NCBI GenBank assembly: GCA_030833845.1
Contig: JAURGK010000013.1
Coordinates: 1 to 61,893, forward strand
Source of the DNA: Crocinitomicaceae bacterium
Lineage (GTDB): Bacteria > Bacteroidota > Bacteroidia > Flavobacteriales_D > Crocinitomicaceae
Length of the DNA stretch: 61,893 bases
Direction: 5' to 3'
Positions within the stretch are counted from its first letter, which is position 1, and each line of letters begins with the position of its first letter. The notes beneath the pieces are model-generated. The model had not been told where the DNA came from and made no database searches. It saw nothing but the letters and a program-made list of their open reading frames with translations. A program made the translations under genes and the position numbers. This document shows positions 60,573 through 61,893 of this stretch, piece by piece.

Positions 60573-61030
60573 TGTCAAGTACTTTTCAATTAGATTTAGA
60601 GGCTATGCTGGCTCAGCTGACGCTGCTCAAACCTACGAGCAAACCTGCTTGGGGTGAAATGAATGCACAACGCATGGTCGAACACCTCGCCGATGGGCTG
60701 TATATGTCTGTTGGGCATGGTAAATTTGAACTCGAAGTGCCTGAAGATCGCATAGAGCGTATGCAAGCTTGGTTAGAAACCGACAAGCCCATGGCCAAAG
60801 GGGTGCAAGTTTCATTTGCTTTACCAAATACACCTCTGCGCAACGACGAGCTTGAGACAGCCATAGATGAATTCACTGAAGCCTTTTTGATGTTTTTGGA
60901 CTACTACGAAGAACATCCAGCTCAAACTAATTTACACCCCAACTACGGTCAACTCAATTTTAATCAATGGCAAAAGCTTCACTCCAAGCATTTTGCCCAT
61001 CATTTCGAACAGTTTGGCTTAATTCAATAA
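60572..61030 (+). CDS. DUF1569 (DinB-like) protein
   Basis: 152 residues. PAWGEMNAQRMVEHLADGL (about 26-44) and LNFNQWQKLHSKHFAHHFEQFGL (about 129-151) give the two His-containing helices of the DinB/YfiT-like fold, which binds a metal with three histidines. Enzymes of this fold often transfer small thiols. It is joined to the lipid kinase gene by a 1-base overlap. Confidence 0.8.
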   Translation: MSSTFQLDLEAMLAQLTLLKPTSKPAWGEMNAQRMVEHLADGLYMSVGHGKFELEVPEDRIERMQAWLETDKPMAKGVQVSFALPNTPLRNDELETAIDEFTEAFLMFLDYYEEHPAQTNLHPNYGQLNFNQWQKLHSKHFAHHFEQFGLIQ

Positions 61031-61051
61031 TGTACCTTATTCATTTTTTCA

Positions 61052-61213
61052 ATGAATAACCCCCTTATCTTATCTCTACTTATCGGTATTTTTCTTGGTT
61101 CAGGTAATCATCTTTACCTTAAATCCAAAGGTCACCAAAGTAGCGCCCAGTGGTTCATGCAAGTTGTGGTTTTCTTTGCGCTTACTTTTAGCCTCTTGAA
61201 ATTTATTTGGTAA
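61052..61213 (+). CDS. Small membrane protein of 53 residues
   Basis: MNNPLILSLLIGIFLGSGNH, then LYLKSKGHQSSAQWF, then MQVVVFFALTFSLLKFIW: two hydrophobic stretches around a short polar loop, so a hairpin membrane protein. The frame begins with an ATG 21 nt after the DUF1569 stop and ends 2 bp before the convergent gene. No family recognised. The membrane pattern and tight packing support a real gene, but it is small. Confidence 0.5.
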   Translation: MNNPLILSLLIGIFLGSGNHLYLKSKGHQSSAQWFMQVVVFFALTFSLLKFIW

Positions 61214-61215
61214 GG

Positions 61216-61893
61216 CTATGCTTTACTTTTCCATGGTTGTGGAATAAATCTTGGTACTCGCTTTTGGTAATCTTTATATGCCGGGTATTTATTAGAAGAG
61301 AGCTCCTCTGAGAAATCTGAACTTCCTTTAAATAAGATAATCAACAATATACATCCACCTATGGTCCAATTGATCCATTGCCCAGTAGCATTGACACTAA
61401 ATAAGTAGAAAATTACCCAAACCGATTGTTCCATTGCATAATTTGGATGACGCACTATTGCCCAAAGCCCTTTAGAAACAAAGCCAATTTCATATTCACC
61501 AAGTGGTTCTCCCGCCTTGATACGGCGGTGTTTCTCAGTCTGAAAGTTATATTGCTCTTGATCTGCAATGAATTCTATAACGATCGCCAACAAGAACAAG
61601 GCAGCCAAAATATAATCTATGAAATTCAGTCCGGAATCCAATTCTTGAGATACCGTCGCAAGAATAGGCACGGTGAAAGAAAAAATCAACACATTTTGAT
61701 AGGCTGAAATAAAGAAAAGATTAAATAATCCCCAGATAAATTTATTATTAAAACCCGGGCGTTGGCGCAAAGCTTCCCAGCGGTAATCTTCTTCCCCAGC
61801 CCAAAATTTAAGGGTATAGGCTCCTCGACGTGCAAAATTAAAAGTAAGCCTTGCACCCCAAAGGGTAACAAGCGCTGCCATGAGCAGCATGCG
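61216..61893 (-). CDS. DUF1295/steroid 5-alpha-reductase-like membrane protein (cut by window edge)
   Basis: At least 225 residues visible; the frame runs to the last bases, so the true N-terminus is likely outside. LMAALVTLWGARLTFNFARRG opens the visible part; EYEIGFVSKGLWAIVRHPNYAMEQSVW (about 150) contains the RHPNY motif of the DUF1295/isoprenylcysteine methyltransferase-like superfamily. The C-terminus is complete (YQKRVPRFIPQPWKSKA, with YxxYxxRVPRFIP). Several membrane helices. Probably a lipid or steroid-type reductase, but substrate unknown. Confidence 0.82.
   Translation of the reverse strand, partial: RMLLMAALVTLWGARLTFNFARRGAYTLKFWAGEEDYRWEALRQRPGFNNKFIWGLFNLFFISAYQNVLIFSFTVPILATVSQELDSGLNFIDYILAALFLLAIVIEFIADQEQYNFQTEKHRRIKAGEPLGEYEIGFVSKGLWAIVRHPNYAMEQSVWVIFYLFSVNATGQWINWTIGGCILLIILFKGSSDFSEELSSNKYPAYKDYQKRVPRFIPQPWKSKA

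Noticed and set aside
1..61893. CRISPR array, prophage or genomic island
   Set aside because: No regularly spaced repeats, integrases, phage genes or transposases were found, and gene content is core metabolism throughout.

Overview
The window is a gene-dense stretch of a chromosome from a Bacteroidota bacterium, probably of the Flavobacteriales/Cryomorphaceae type (the order is only an inference). The evidence is the LpxC-FabZ fusion, the fused CcoN-CcoO oxidase subunit, a type IX secretion C-terminal sorting domain, a PorE-like OmpA protein, paired TlpA/DUF4369 thioredoxins, the short HsdR-N protein, and promoters of the TTG-N19-TAnnTTTG type instead of -35/-10 boxes. The DNA is AT-rich. 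I see no insertion sequence, prophage, integrase or CRISPR array. This reads as core genome.

Layout. (1) 1-10.8 kb: an FNR-like regulator (minus strand, cut by the window edge) diverges from hemN, followed by ccoI, ccoS, ccoNO, ccoQ, ccoP, ccoG, ccoH and a TauE/SafE-like protein. This is a complete high-affinity cbb3 oxidase structural and assembly operon, controlled from a shared intergenic region with one FNR-like palindrome and closed by a hairpin terminator. (2) 10.8-16.1 kb, minus strand: a large type IX-secreted BNR-repeat protein, then a PlsC-like acyltransferase coupled to lipA. (3) 16.1-22.3 kb: ddl and dacB converge and overlap; rfbC-uvrA; trxA with a strong terminator. (4) 22.3-33.1 kb, plus strand: an unknown anchored protein; lpxD-lpxC/fabZ-lpxA-rlmD-cinA, all with start/stop overlaps; queE, a PorE-like protein, a UbiA-family prenyltransferase and maf. 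(5) 33.2-40.3 kb, minus strand: an OmpA-domain protein, hemE, ung, a sialidase-fold protein, an M61 peptidase, purT. (6) 40.4-50.3 kb, plus strand: a VTC-domain polyphosphate polymerase with DUF4956, lpxK, purine nucleoside phosphorylase, gatB, two TlpA paralogues, lpxH, tsaE, alanine dehydrogenase and a solitary HsdR-N protein. (7) 50.3-51.6 kb, minus strand: DUF4924, a Skp-like lipoprotein and an 82-residue protein. (8) 51.8-56.5 kb, plus strand: an RRM protein, CCA-adding-type nucleotidyltransferase, a pRiA4b ORF-3-like protein, a methyltransferase, an FKBP lipoprotein and sucD. (9) 56.5-59.6 kb, minus strand: a putative porin, and a transcription unit of two identical tRNA-Glu genes plus rpsT; an unknown 235-residue protein. 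(10) 59.7 kb to the end: lipid kinase, DUF1569 protein, a 53-residue membrane protein and a DUF1295 protein cut by the window edge.

The genes serve microaerobic respiration with its heme and copper supply, lipid A and peptidoglycan synthesis, outer-membrane biogenesis, and informational housekeeping. No single obviously new machine stands out. The most interesting signals are the shared FNR control region, a repeated promoter geometry in which the -7 box ends 4 to 6 nt before the start codon (suggesting leaderless mRNAs), a CcoP with an extra N-terminal cytochrome c domain, and an RlmD that has lost its iron-sulfur cysteines.
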